Counted from the first letter of the stretch, positions 30,231 through 40,379 are shown. The stretch is DNA of 64,000 nt from Magnetococcales bacterium DCbin4 (GCA_002753735.1 PEAN01000008.1:24991-88990); one strand, 5' to 3'. Numbers and translations: made by a program. Notes: generated by a model not told the origin, from the letters alone.

Positions 30231-31511
30231 TTATTTTCCCGAAACATCTAAGATACGAGCGTAGTACCAAGCCCCGAGGCACAGGGTTGCGTAGCCGACG
30301 AACACGCCCCAGGCAGCTCCCATTGCGCCATACCGACCGATCAGGAGATAATCCGCCACCATAGTCACCATACCGGAAAACATGGTAATCCAGGCCAAAA
30401 CGCCTGTTTTCTTGGCATAAAAGATCGGAATCGTGAAAATGCGATAGGCCGCTCCAGCAGAATGAGCCAGTGAAAGGACCATGATGTATTCCGCCGCACC
30501 ATGAAATGCCTTTCCCACCATCAGGGACAAAAGCGGTTCTGCGACCAGCCCCAAAGCGAGTGCCAGCATAACGTAGAAGGCGGCGCAACCGTAGGTGACC
30601 AGGTAAATCTGCCTATTATCCTCGGGAGTCGCCGCCTTCAGCTTGCGATTAATCCAGGGCATCAGGCTTGTATCGATCGAACCCGCGAGGAACAGGATCA
30701 TAGAGCTAATGGCGAAGGCCACGTTGTAGACCCCCAGCACGGCGAGTTCCTCCATGGAGATCAAAAAAAACTTGTCTGCTCCGGTGATAATCAGCATGCC
30801 TAATGCGTGGGGATACATTGGCAAACTGAATTTCAGAATATCGATGAGATAATCGCGCCGAAACTGGACATGAATGCCGTCTTGCCTGAAAAGCAGGTAG
30901 AAACAGACCATGGCGGTCAGCGCCTCAACCAGGACGATGCCCCCGATCCGTCCCCGCCAATCCATCCACAAGTAGTACAACAAACCGATAGACAGGATCA
31001 GATTGGCCGCTGTACGTGTCACCTGATAAATCGAGAACTGCTTGGGCTGTTCCTGAAAGATCCACAATTTGGCTTTAATGGCATGAATAGCGGAGAAAAA
31101 AGCACTTACCCAGGTGATCCACACCAGGACGCCGACGAGATGCATCTTTACCGCAATGACTCCCGCTGCAACGAAAAAAATTGCACCAACGGCCAAAAAC
31201 AAACCAAGATTCACGATCAGGCCGTTGAATAAATACGCAGGGAAAACGATTCCTCCCGGTCCACGATCAAGCCATGCCCGCCCAATCGCTCCGGGAACTG
31301 CCATAGTGACGGCCAGCGCCACCTGCGCCTGGACCGCATTGAAGGTTCCGATGACGCCGTAATCGTCGGTGGTGAGCCACCGGGTCAACAGGGGCAGAAG
31401 CAGAAACGGCAAGGCACGGTTCAGGGTGTTACCCACCATATAGATGCTGGACAATTTCAGAAATCGCCTGAAGGCAGGGTGGCTCCAGACCTTTCCTACG
31501 GAACTCCACAT
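30231..31511 (-). CDS. polysaccharide flippase (Wzx/MATE-like)
   Basis: Polytopic membrane protein: FLKLSSIYMVGNTLNRALPFLLLPLLTRWLTTDDYGVIGTFNAV.... Confidence 0.87.
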   Translation of the reverse strand: MWSSVGKVWSHPAFRRFLKLSSIYMVGNTLNRALPFLLLPLLTRWLTTDDYGVIGTFNAVQAQVALAVTMAVPGAIGRAWLDRGPGGIVFPAYLFNGLIVNLGLFLAVGAIFFVAAGVIAVKMHLVGVLVWITWVSAFFSAIHAIKAKLWIFQEQPKQFSIYQVTRTAANLILSIGLLYYLWMDWRGRIGGIVLVEALTAMVCFYLLFRQDGIHVQFRRDYLIDILKFSLPMYPHALGMLIITGADKFFLISMEELAVLGVYNVAFAISSMILFLAGSIDTSLMPWINRKLKAATPEDNRQIYLVTYGCAAFYVMLALALGLVAEPLLSLMVGKAFHGAAEYIMVLSLAHSAGAAYRIFTIPIFYAKKTGVLAWITMFSGMVTMVADYLLIGRYGAMGAAWGVFVGYATLCLGAWYYARILDVSGK

Positions 31512-31524
31512 GTCACGCCTGGTT

Positions 31525-32613
31525 TCAAATATTTTTCCACAACGGTTCACCCGATCCATGAGTCACATCTACCCATTCCGAGTTCTCCGGGGTAAGGAGA
31601 ACCTCTTCATCCAGGTCCTGAAGCAAACGCAACGACGACGACCCGGTGAGGCGTTCAAGGGAATGGGCCACAGGCGACTCAGGACGCAGAAACAGAATAT
31701 CTTCGATACCGAACACCTCTCCCCTGTGTCCGGTGCGCAGGGTATAGGGGGAACGCCGCAGATTGGAGCGACCATAAACCTCTGCCGGAGTAATCCGTCG
31801 CGGGACCGTGCCCCACATTGCCTCCAACCGGCGAATCTCATCCACAAGACGTTTCATCTCTGCCGGAACCAGCGACAAGTCCCGATCACCAGCAGCCAAC
31901 CCGCGGTCCAGAATAAAATGTTTTTCTACGACGACAGCACCAAGGGCGGTCGCCGCCAAAGGGGCAAGAATGTCCGCCGTATGGTCAGAGTAGCCGATGG
32001 GAATGGCGTAGCGCTTGCGATAGAAGGGAATCAGGGCCAAATTGACCTGGTTGTCCGGCGTGGGATAGGATCCCACGCAGTGGAGCAGGACCGTCCGCTC
32101 CTGCGGTAACCGCTCTACAAGCCGATCCACTTCGGCCTGCTCGCACAACCCTGTGGAAACGATCATCGGTTTGCCCTTGGCCGCAGCATAATCGACCAAG
32201 GCGAAATTGGAACTGTCCCCGGAGGCGATCTTATAGGCATCTATGAGCGGGTCCAGAAACTCGGCGCTCTCGCGGTCAAACGGGGTGCAGAGAAATTGGA
32301 CGCCCAGATCTTCCGCCGCTCGCGCCAATTGCAGAAACGACTCGCGGGAGAGTGCCATGTGTTTGAACCTCTCCTTCTGGGTGCGAAAACGATTGTCCGG
32401 CACATGCTTGTAGACCGGGGTCTCCCGCGTTACCAGCTGGTCCGGGTTGAACATCTGGAACTTGACCGCATCGACCCCCGCTTCAGCCCCGGCTTGAAGC
32501 GTCTTCAGTGCCATGTCCAAATTGCCGAGGTGGTTGCTACCCACTTCGGCGATGATGAAGACATGCTCGCCAATGACATGCCCGCCGATCTTGATGGGAC
32601 TACTCATTTTCAT
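31525..32613 (-). CDS. neuB: NeuB-family nonulosonic acid synthase (NeuB/LegI/PseI) with C-terminal SAF domain
   Basis: FIIAEVGSNHLGNLDMALKTLQAGAEAGVDAVKFQMF...IPIGYSDHTADILAPLAATALGAVVVEKHFILDR; SAF region RRSPYTLRTGHRGEVF. Confidence 0.88.
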   Translation of the reverse strand: MKMSSPIKIGGHVIGEHVFIIAEVGSNHLGNLDMALKTLQAGAEAGVDAVKFQMFNPDQLVTRETPVYKHVPDNRFRTQKERFKHMALSRESFLQLARAAEDLGVQFLCTPFDRESAEFLDPLIDAYKIASGDSSNFALVDYAAAKGKPMIVSTGLCEQAEVDRLVERLPQERTVLLHCVGSYPTPDNQVNLALIPFYRKRYAIPIGYSDHTADILAPLAATALGAVVVEKHFILDRGLAAGDRDLSLVPAEMKRLVDEIRRLEAMWGTVPRRITPAEVYGRSNLRRSPYTLRTGHRGEVFGIEDILFLRPESPVAHSLERLTGSSSLRLLQDLDEEVLLTPENSEWVDVTHGSGEPLWKNI

Positions 32614-33658
32614 TTTCCATCATATTGAAATTGAGGTTCTTCTCGATGAATTCTCGTATCTCATCATAACTCAGAATTGATTGCGACCGGGAGTCAACGG
32701 AGGATTCCACCTTGAGGTTGTTGTAGCCGGAATAGGTAAAGTCGATGTCCTTATAGAGCGGGCGAAACGCGGGCAGGATTGCGTAGAGATGCTCCAACTC
32801 GATCGTCCGGTTAGCCTCTTCGCTGGTCATCAGCTCTTCGTAAAGCTTTTCCCCGGGTTTGACACCGATTTCAACGATCTCGATATTCTTGGAATCATGA
32901 CTGTAACGTGCCGCCAACATGTCAATGAGTACACGAGCCAAATCGATGACCCGAACGGTGGGCATTTTAGTCACGAACACCTCGCCACCCTTTGCGACCT
33001 TGGCAGCCGCCAAAACCAACCGGACGCTCTCTTCAATGCTCATGATGAAGCGGGTCATCCTCTTGTCAGTGACGGTGACCGGTCCTCCTTTGCGAATCTG
33101 CTTGAAAAAAGTCGAAATCACCGACCCCCGCGATCCCATTACGTTGCCAAAGCGGGTGGAGATGAACACCACGTTCATGTCCTTGGCGTAGTTGTTAGCA
33201 GCTGTGATGATCCGCTCGCCCATGAGTTTGCTGGTGCCCATCACGTTGGTGGGATTGACCGCCTTGTCAGTGCTGGTGAAAACAACGCGGGGAACTTTAT
33301 GGTGCAAGGCGGCGCGAATAATGTTTTCCACACCTTTGATGTTCGTCATCACGGCATCAAGAGGGGAGCGTTCGCAGATCGACACGTGCTTCAGCGCCGC
33401 AGCATGGAAAACGATGTCGATTCCATCCATCACATCATGCACAGTGTTCGTGTCACGTACATCGCCGACCATCACGTTGACCGCTGGAAAATCAGCAAAC
33501 AGATGATCCGTTCGGAAGACCCCTTCCTCGTTATGATCAATGACACGGAGTTCCTTCGGCGACTTCCGGCTGATCTGACGGATCATTTCGGTCCCAACTG
33601 TTCCAGCTCCTCCGGTGACTAAAACCCGTTTGCCATGGAAAAAATCATCCAACCCCAT
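32600..33658 (-). CDS. CapD/PseB/LegB-type nucleotide-sugar 4,6-dehydratase
   Basis: RVLVTGGAGTVGTEMIRQI...HAAALKHVSICERSPLDAVMTNIKGVENII...FTSTDKAVNPTNVMGTSKLMGERI. Confidence 0.88.
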   Translation of the reverse strand: MGLDDFFHGKRVLVTGGAGTVGTEMIRQISRKSPKELRVIDHNEEGVFRTDHLFADFPAVNVMVGDVRDTNTVHDVMDGIDIVFHAAALKHVSICERSPLDAVMTNIKGVENIIRAALHHKVPRVVFTSTDKAVNPTNVMGTSKLMGERIITAANNYAKDMNVVFISTRFGNVMGSRGSVISTFFKQIRKGGPVTVTDKRMTRFIMSIEESVRLVLAAAKVAKGGEVFVTKMPTVRVIDLARVLIDMLAARYSHDSKNIEIVEIGVKPGEKLYEELMTSEEANRTIELEHLYAILPAFRPLYKDIDFTYSGYNNLKVESSVDSRSQSILSYDEIREFIEKNLNFNMMENENE

Positions 33659-33676
33659 ATAGTATACTCCATATTT

Positions 33677-34993
33677 TCATGAGCGTGACAGTAAAGCTAA
33701 CGCGGCCTCAGCCAAGCGCAAAGCGAGCACGTCGTTGAGGAACAGATCCTCGGGTGGCAGTAACTCCACATATCCGCGTCCGCCACCCCCAGAAGCGTCT
33801 CCCCGTAGCGCCGTCAATCCGCCCGCCTGACGGAAAAAGGGCATGCCATTGCCATCACCGCGATAGGAGATGAGCCCTTGACTGCGCAATACCATGGTTT
33901 CCCCCACTTCTGGAGTCACGGAATCGACCCGGGTGCAATCGAACAGCAGCAAGGTGTCGAGGACTTCGGGAAGACGCTCCTGTCGAATCAGTGGAAAAAA
34001 AGGAGAGCAGAACAAGATCGGCCCCTGGCTCGGGGGTTCCCCGGACCAAGAGGCGCACAGGTCGCGCCCCATGGTGAAGGAGTGTGCTGTCCGCTGCACG
34101 CTCAGGCCGCGCAATACGCCCCACTGCGCCAATGCGTCTGTTGCGGCCACCAGGGTGATCGGTCGGAGAAACACATACTCGACCAGCTTATCGAGCAGTC
34201 GATCCAACAAGGAACGACCGTGAAGCTCCACCAGTCCCCATTCGGGCCCAAGCCTCAAGTCCACAGGCAATGTGGTATGAATCACAACCGGAACGCCCTC
34301 CGAAGGAAGCGACTTTCCCCGTCGGCGCACCGCCTCGCGTTTGACCTGTCGCCGAGCGTCTGCGCGGGGTTGCCTATTGCCCGACATCGATCCTGGTAAA
34401 CGTCGGTAATAATATAACGGATAAGGAACGCGCCTGGTCTGAAACCGCTCCGTAAACTTCAGCCAAAAATCAAAATCCTCCTGATAACGCAAGCTCTCGT
34501 TATAGCCTCCAATCTCCCTCCAGCAGGAACGGCGGTACAAACACCCCGCCGCAGGAGGAGAGAATTCATGTCCGGCCGAGGCAGGATCCTCCACCTGCCG
34601 CCCTTCCCCCACCAGATGGCCCTCGCCATCAACCACCAGATAGTCCCCATAGGTCAAGTCGACGTTCCGGGAAACGGCCGTAGCATAAAGCATTTCCAGG
34701 CACAGGGGATGCAACCAATCGTCCGCATCCAACCGGATCACCCATTCGCTCTTGATCGCAGCAATGCCGACATTAGCTGCGCTCGCCAATCCGACACCAT
34801 GCAACCGCAACGCCGTGACCCGGTCGTCCCGGTCGTAACGGGCGATGATTTCCGGGGTATCATCCGTGCTCCCATCATCCACTACCACCAAACGCCAGGT
34901 TTCACGAATCGTCTGGGCCAGAACACTTTCCAAACACTGGGATAGAAAACGGCCATAGTTATGAGCTGTAACGATGATACCGATGCGTTCCAA
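33677..34993 (-). CDS. glycosyltransferase family 2 fused to a degenerate SpsF/CMP-NeuAc-synthetase-like domain
   Basis: N-terminal GT2 (IIVTAHNYGRFLSQCLESVLAQT...VVDDGSTDDTPEI...RLDADDWLHP); C-terminal VVIHTTLPVDLRLGPEWGLVELHGRSLLDRLLDKLVEY...RLPEVLDTLLLFDCTRVDSVTPEV...LRLAEAALALL. Confidence 0.75.
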   Translation of the reverse strand: MERIGIIVTAHNYGRFLSQCLESVLAQTIRETWRLVVVDDGSTDDTPEIIARYDRDDRVTALRLHGVGLASAANVGIAAIKSEWVIRLDADDWLHPLCLEMLYATAVSRNVDLTYGDYLVVDGEGHLVGEGRQVEDPASAGHEFSPPAAGCLYRRSCWREIGGYNESLRYQEDFDFWLKFTERFQTRRVPYPLYYYRRLPGSMSGNRQPRADARRQVKREAVRRRGKSLPSEGVPVVIHTTLPVDLRLGPEWGLVELHGRSLLDRLLDKLVEYVFLRPITLVAATDALAQWGVLRGLSVQRTAHSFTMGRDLCASWSGEPPSQGPILFCSPFFPLIRQERLPEVLDTLLLFDCTRVDSVTPEVGETMVLRSQGLISYRGDGNGMPFFRQAGGLTALRGDASGGGGRGYVELLPPEDLFLNDVLALRLAEAALALLSRS

Positions 34994-35008
34994 GATGTTC
35001 GCGTCCCT

Positions 35009-36097
35009 TTAATTGACAGTCATCCCGGAGACAAGCAACGACTCCACCAGATCTACTACCGCAGCTATAGCACCACGATGACTATGATAGGCCACGTCGG
35101 AAACAATGCCCGGAAACGCCCCGAGACGCCCTCCCCAGGCGCGCCATGTTTCCGGCTGCATGAGAGAGTTCTCCGGAACCCAATCGTCCAAGCGGTCCCG
35201 GATATTGTTCACCGGTTTCCCCAGCATGGCGGCCTGCAACAGCAACATGGATGAAAGACCGTAGACCCGATCTGCGGCAGCCAGCATCATCCGGTCATCC
35301 GCCTCTCCCCATGTCACCATCCTGACAGCTCCCCCCCGGTCCCCGGATTCATTGGGATGGGGCCGCATGAGTACAACAACATCAGGGGTGTCCCGCCTCT
35401 CCTCCGCGAGTATCCCCTCCCACAGATGATCCTGGCCGGGACGTCCAAAGAAGATTCCTCGGCAACCGGATCCACAGCGTTGATGAAATTTATGGTCGTG
35501 AAGCCGTTCAGACGCCAGCAGAACCACCTTGACGTCAGCGGCAATTCCCAACCGGGCGCGAGTCTCCGATCGCAATGCCGTCCACTGCTCCGGTTCCAGA
35601 CTCATGAACTGCTCCAACCCAGGATGCCCCGTAACCCGGAGTGCCCAGGGAGGAAACCCCATCCGGTGGAGCTGGCTGGCGGAAACCTCATCCATCACAG
35701 CGACACGATCCGGCGCAAGCCCCTCGGCCAAACTTCCCTCAGGGGTGAGAAATCGATCCAACCCTTTCCAACTATCCATCAGCCCCACAGTAGGACCACG
35801 ACGGTTGATCTCAGTCCATGCGGCGGCACCATCCGGGCACCAAGTCGGGTGTCCCACCCCCCCAAGGGCGACATCCCAGACGAGCCCCCCGCATGTTTTG
35901 CTTTCCCATGGAGCCGTCTCCACGGATTCCCCGCAACGATTCCGCAACAGATCCAACCCGGGCGGCAGCGCACGGACCAAGCAGCGGTGACCACGACGAC
36001 ACAACGCCTGAACCACAGGAGCCAATGCCGCTCCAGCGCCCATTTCCCAAGCGAAGACCAGAATCGTCGCTCCACTGCTCAAGTGTGTTGCGGCCAC
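35009..36097 (-). CDS. putative GT-B-fold glycosyltransferase/epimerase-like protein
   Basis: ATILVFAWEMGAGAALAPVVQALCRRGHRCLVRALPP start; ...YGLSSMLLLQAAMLGKPVNNIRDRLDDW resembles the GT-B C-terminal domain. Confidence 0.5.
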   Translation of the reverse strand: MAATHLSSGATILVFAWEMGAGAALAPVVQALCRRGHRCLVRALPPGLDLLRNRCGESVETAPWESKTCGGLVWDVALGGVGHPTWCPDGAAAWTEINRRGPTVGLMDSWKGLDRFLTPEGSLAEGLAPDRVAVMDEVSASQLHRMGFPPWALRVTGHPGLEQFMSLEPEQWTALRSETRARLGIAADVKVVLLASERLHDHKFHQRCGSGCRGIFFGRPGQDHLWEGILAEERRDTPDVVVLMRPHPNESGDRGGAVRMVTWGEADDRMMLAAADRVYGLSSMLLLQAAMLGKPVNNIRDRLDDWVPENSLMQPETWRAWGGRLGAFPGIVSDVAYHSHRGAIAAVVDLVESLLVSGMTVN

Positions 36098-36101
36098 GGA
36101 C

Positions 36102-37250
36102 CTATTTCCATGTGACGCCTCGAAAAATAGTCTCCTTGCGAATATGTTCCCTGTAAGTCAACACGGTGCTCAACATCTTGTCCAATCTCTCTTCAGTGAG
36201 GTAATGAGGCTCCAGCCCCAAGCTCAACAGCCCAGTATGCATGGGATTGTAATAGTGATCCTCCAATTCGACACGCGGATTCGGTATCGTCTGAATGGTC
36301 ACGTTGATCCCAAGACGGGACCCGGAAGCGCACACCCTTTCCGCCAGTTGGTTGACGCTGAAGGTTTCCGTGAACTGATTGAAGATACGCAGAGATCCAT
36401 GAGGCGCTGGATTCTCCACGCACAGGCGAACGCAATTCAGGGTGTCCATGATATTCAGATAGCCGCGGGTCTGGCCGCCCTTGCCGTAAACGGTCAAGGG
36501 ATAACCGATAGCTGCCTGGACAAGGAAACGATTCAAAACAGTCCCGAAGAGTTCGTCATAATTGAAAGAAGGCCATAACGCCTGGTGTTCCCTGTTCTCC
36601 TCGGTGAAGAGGCCGTAAACAGGCCCCTGCATTAAATCGGTCACAGCCAATCCATAGACACGCACATAGAACCAAAGAAGGTCAGTATCCATGATCTTGG
36701 TTGTGTGATAGAGGGAGCCGGCTTGGCGCGGATAGAGAAACTTTTGTGTACGGCCCTTGTGTTCGATATCGATCCATCCTTCCTCGATATCAATGTTGGG
36801 AGTACCATACTCACCCATGGTCCCCAGTTTGACGATGTGGGCGTCCGGGCAGAAATCCCGCACAGCGAAAACGATGTTGAGGGTCGCCATTAGATTATTG
36901 TGCAAGGTCAGGGATGCGGCACGGCGATCCATCATTGAGTACGGGGCGGAAGGTTGCTCGGCATAGTGAATGACCGCATCCGGTTTGAAGGACTGGAACA
37001 CCTCCATGGTGAAGTCCCACTGGGTTAGATCGCCTATCCAGACGCGAATCCCATGACCGGAAATCTTCTTCCACAACGTGACCCGTTCATGCAGAGTGGG
37101 TGTCGGCATCAGGGGCGACACGTCCACGCGCCGACAGATCTCCCGCCGCAGATAGTTATCCACAACCGCCGTTTCGTGCCCAAGCGCAGAGAGTTGCATG
37201 GCCGTCGGCCATCCAAGATAACCGTCGCCGCCCAGAATCAAAATCTTCAT
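36102..37250 (-). CDS. sqdB: UDP-sulfoquinovose synthase-like NAD-dependent epimerase/dehydratase
   Basis: MKILILGGDGYLGWPTAMQLS...HYAEQPSAPYSMMDR...VKLGTMGEYGTPNIDIEEGWI...YPRQAGSLYHTTKIMD...TVYGKGGQTRGYLNI...FNQFTETFSVNQLA: characteristic SQD1/SqdB motifs. Confidence 0.85.
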   Translation of the reverse strand: MKILILGGDGYLGWPTAMQLSALGHETAVVDNYLRREICRRVDVSPLMPTPTLHERVTLWKKISGHGIRVWIGDLTQWDFTMEVFQSFKPDAVIHYAEQPSAPYSMMDRRAASLTLHNNLMATLNIVFAVRDFCPDAHIVKLGTMGEYGTPNIDIEEGWIDIEHKGRTQKFLYPRQAGSLYHTTKIMDTDLLWFYVRVYGLAVTDLMQGPVYGLFTEENREHQALWPSFNYDELFGTVLNRFLVQAAIGYPLTVYGKGGQTRGYLNIMDTLNCVRLCVENPAPHGSLRIFNQFTETFSVNQLAERVCASGSRLGINVTIQTIPNPRVELEDHYYNPMHTGLLSLGLEPHYLTEERLDKMLSTVLTYREHIRKETIFRGVTWK

Positions 37251-37254
37251 GGCC

Positions 37255-38562
37255 TCATGACCTTTCGTCCTGCCAGGTTCTCAATGCCTCCGCATGGTCA
37301 CGGATCCGGGCCAACGCACGCCCAAACTCATCAATCTCCTCCCCGGTATGAGGTTGACGGCAAATATTGGTAACGATGATGTGCCGGGTCTGCACCCGCT
37401 CCACCACGGGACAAAGCCCCCGCTGGTAATGGCAATCCCGATCATAGAGCGGAAAAACCTTGGAGAAACCCGGATCGTCCCGGTGCTGATGCCGGGCGAA
37501 TAAAGGAAGCCAGTAGAGGGGGAGAACATACTCGGCGGCATGGATCCCCTCCGCCTGCAGGGCCGCCAGCACGGTGTCGCGCGTGAGACCAAGCTCCTCC
37601 TCCTGATAAAGCATGGGATAGAGATAGTAAACGTGACTGCACCCCTCGCGCACCCGGGCTGGCTGAATGAACGGGAACGCCGCCAGGATTTCGGTCAGTT
37701 GCCCCGCCAATTGAATCCGACCTGCATTCAACTCGTCCAGCTTGGCCAATTGGGGAATAGCGACGGCTGCACTCAATTCGGTCAGCCGGTAGTTGTATCC
37801 TACCAGTTCCGCCGGTTCCTCGCGTTTCCAGTCCGAAAGGACCATCTCCCCGTGATTGCGCACCAACCGCAGGTTTTCTGCCAGCTTTTGGTCATTAGTC
37901 ACCGCCACGCCGCCTTCGCCGCATTGAATGGTTTTATGACGATTAAGGCTGAAGACACCCATATGGGCAACGGTTCCGGTAAGCTGGCCCCGATAAAGGG
38001 CACCTGGTGCTTGGGCGTTGTCTTCAATGACGCTCAGACCGTGCCGCTTTGCCAAGGTGAGAATCGGAAGGATATCCGCCGATTGGCCAAACAGATTGAC
38101 AGCCATGATGGCTTTGGTGCGCGAGGTGATGACGGCGGCGATTTTTTCAGCATCAATACAGAACATCTCAGGCTCGATGTCCACAAAAACCGGAACTGCC
38201 CGACACATCACCACCGCAGCCACCGTAGCGGACATGGTGTACGGCGGGACGATCACTTCGTCTCCGGGTCCGACACCGAGAGCGATGAGACAGCCATGCA
38301 GAGCGCTGGTTGCCGAATTAAAGGATACCGCCCAGTCACATTTGAACCGATCCCGGAAACATGCCTCCAGCTCCTGCACCGCCGGCCCCCCCAGGAACGC
38401 ATTGTTGCCCCGGGCCACGAATCCCGACAACAGACCCGTGTCAAGAACGGCCATGACCCGGCGTTTTTCCTCATCGCCGATGGTGTTATAAGGCAGGTAC
38501 GGCCGACTCCGAATCGGCACACCCCCGAGGAGGGCGGGTAGTCCGGTCATAGGGCCATCCAA
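37255..38562 (-). CDS. DegT/DnrJ/EryC1/StrS aminotransferase
   Basis: NAFLGGPAVQELEACF...AVSFNSATSALHGCLIALGVGPGDEVIVPPYT...VIEDNAQAPGALYRGQLTGTVAHMGVFSLNRHKTIQCGEGGVAVTND (PLP Lys in SLNRHKTI). Confidence 0.92.
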   Translation of the reverse strand: MDGPMTGLPALLGGVPIRSRPYLPYNTIGDEEKRRVMAVLDTGLLSGFVARGNNAFLGGPAVQELEACFRDRFKCDWAVSFNSATSALHGCLIALGVGPGDEVIVPPYTMSATVAAVVMCRAVPVFVDIEPEMFCIDAEKIAAVITSRTKAIMAVNLFGQSADILPILTLAKRHGLSVIEDNAQAPGALYRGQLTGTVAHMGVFSLNRHKTIQCGEGGVAVTNDQKLAENLRLVRNHGEMVLSDWKREEPAELVGYNYRLTELSAAVAIPQLAKLDELNAGRIQLAGQLTEILAAFPFIQPARVREGCSHVYYLYPMLYQEEELGLTRDTVLAALQAEGIHAAEYVLPLYWLPLFARHQHRDDPGFSKVFPLYDRDCHYQRGLCPVVERVQTRHIIVTNICRQPHTGEEIDEFGRALARIRDHAEALRTWQDERS

Positions 38563-38565
38563 AAA

Positions 38566-39576
38566 TTACAGTTCGCCATTATTTTTAATCCAGAAAACGG
38601 GTTGCCCGGGGGACAGGCGTTGTGCCCTGTCCAGAAGTTCTACACCGATGAGGGCGGAATCGGCTCCCGATGAGAGACGCGAAACGTCATCCATCCGAAC
38701 GGCGTCCAACAACTCGGCCAGGGCACGGGTAAAAGCTCCACGCCACTGACAGTACACGATTCGGGGGGTGGTTTCCAGGATTCGCAGGTGGGGAAACGCC
38801 TCATCCCTCCGGTCATCGCAATACTCCAGCCGACGACCGTTTTCGGTGACTCGGACCCGCGCCTCCTCGAACAGGAGTTCCAACTCAAAAATATTGTAAC
38901 GCCGACGAGGAATCGCGCGCAACACGCAGGAGGCGCCCTGACCGACCTGACCCACGATGGTAATGGGGCCGTCCCCGGAACCGTCGCGCGGCCCCTCGAG
39001 AAATAGGGTATTCGGCGTGATTCCGCCAACGAGGAAATGGACCAGATCCACCAAATGGCTACCGTTGTGAATCAACCCGTCGGCATAATAGCCATTGACC
39101 GCGTGCAGCGCACCAAAGCGCCTTTGGGCGATTTCCCCCCTCAGCGCCACCATTTCCGGAATGAACCGACGCCAGAAATTGACCTGAACGGGAATGCCGG
39201 TCTCCCAGGAGCGTTTGGCGATGGCGCGGGCTGCAGCAGCGTCCATGGCCATGGGCTTCTCGCACCAGATGCCGCGAACCCCGTCTTGACGCAACAAGTC
39301 GGACAGAATGGAATCGTGCAGGGTATCGGGCAGGCAGACACTGACGACCTGGATGGACTCATGGCGGAACATCTCCGTCATATCCTGGTACAAACGCAGA
39401 TGGGGAAAGATACCAGCGATCCACGCCCGGCGTTCGGCACCAGGTTCCACCACGGCTCGGAGGGTGACCTGCGCCTCCAGGGCGCGGTAACTCTCCAGAT
39501 GGATCATCGGCAGGGGAGAGCCGTCCGCACGTCCCAGGGCAATGGCTCCGGCACCGATGATCGCGGCGTTCATCAT
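38566..39576 (-). CDS. Gfo/Idh/MocA-family oxidoreductase
   Basis: MMNAAIIGAGAIALGRADGS...VVSVCLPDTLHDSILSDLL...GIWCEKPMAMDAAAARAIA. Confidence 0.88.
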   Translation of the reverse strand: MMNAAIIGAGAIALGRADGSPLPMIHLESYRALEAQVTLRAVVEPGAERRAWIAGIFPHLRLYQDMTEMFRHESIQVVSVCLPDTLHDSILSDLLRQDGVRGIWCEKPMAMDAAAARAIAKRSWETGIPVQVNFWRRFIPEMVALRGEIAQRRFGALHAVNGYYADGLIHNGSHLVDLVHFLVGGITPNTLFLEGPRDGSGDGPITIVGQVGQGASCVLRAIPRRRYNIFELELLFEEARVRVTENGRRLEYCDDRRDEAFPHLRILETTPRIVYCQWRGAFTRALAELLDAVRMDDVSRLSSGADSALIGVELLDRAQRLSPGQPVFWIKNNGEL

Positions 39577-40364
39577 ATGTTCTGCAATTCCTTGTTCGGC
39601 TGCACCTGGGGGATATCCTGATTGATGGCACGAAGGTCGGGCCGTTCCAGGAGCAGACGAATCGCCGCCTCAGTGGAAAAGTTGGGATCTTTGGGAACGA
39701 GTTCGGCGAAAACCCGCTCCGCCATCTCAAAGTCTTCCGGGGTGTCCACGGTCATCCGCAATTCAGGATGACGCCAACCCTCGTAGATTCCCTTGGGAGG
39801 AAAGGCTCCTTTACGGTAAGGCACGTCAGAGCGGTTGTAAATGCAGAACAGACCCAACTCCCTCATCGCCGGATCTGTCACGCTCCGATGACGTTCCAAA
39901 AGGATACCGACATCAAGCACTTGGGCCGAAATGCCCCTGGGAACCACTCGCTCGGCATCCCAGTGGTCAGCAAAGTGCATGTGGGTACTGGCCGTGTACT
40001 GATAACCACCCTCTTCATAAAACTTAATCATGTCGTCAATGAAATCCGGATCAATAAAGGGATTGTCGCCGGTCAACGACACCAGGAGATCCCCGCCATG
40101 GGCACTCACGGCCTCGGCGACACGCCCCAGGAGGTCGTCTTCGCTCCCCCGGTAACATTCCACGCCGAGGCTGAATGCCAAGGCCGCGACCGGATCATCC
40201 CGTTCCAGAACCGTGGTCGCAACGATGATGGCGTCCAGCCGCCGGGAGCGTTTGACTCGCTTGATCAGGCGCTCAAGCATGGGTTCTCCGAACAACGGTT
40301 TCAGTACCTTGCCGTACAGACGGGTGGATCCCATACGGGCTTCGATGGTGGCAACGATTTTCAT
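39573..40364 (-). CDS. SpsF-like cytidylyltransferase
   Basis: MKIVATIEARMGSTRLYGKVLKPLFGEPMLERLIKRVKRSRRLDAIIVATT...DLLVSLTGDNPFIDPDFID. Confidence 0.88.
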   Translation of the reverse strand: MKIVATIEARMGSTRLYGKVLKPLFGEPMLERLIKRVKRSRRLDAIIVATTVLERDDPVAALAFSLGVECYRGSEDDLLGRVAEAVSAHGGDLLVSLTGDNPFIDPDFIDDMIKFYEEGGYQYTASTHMHFADHWDAERVVPRGISAQVLDVGILLERHRSVTDPAMRELGLFCIYNRSDVPYRKGAFPPKGIYEGWRHPELRMTVDTPEDFEMAERVFAELVPKDPNFSTEAAIRLLLERPDLRAINQDIPQVQPNKELQNI

Positions 40365-40379
40365 GCAAGACTTGCTCCG

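Noticed and set aside
32681-33622. 313-aa plus-strand ORF opposite the CapD/PseB-like dehydratase
   Set aside because: Antisense shadow ORF without motifs; the minus strand encodes a clear SDR dehydratase.
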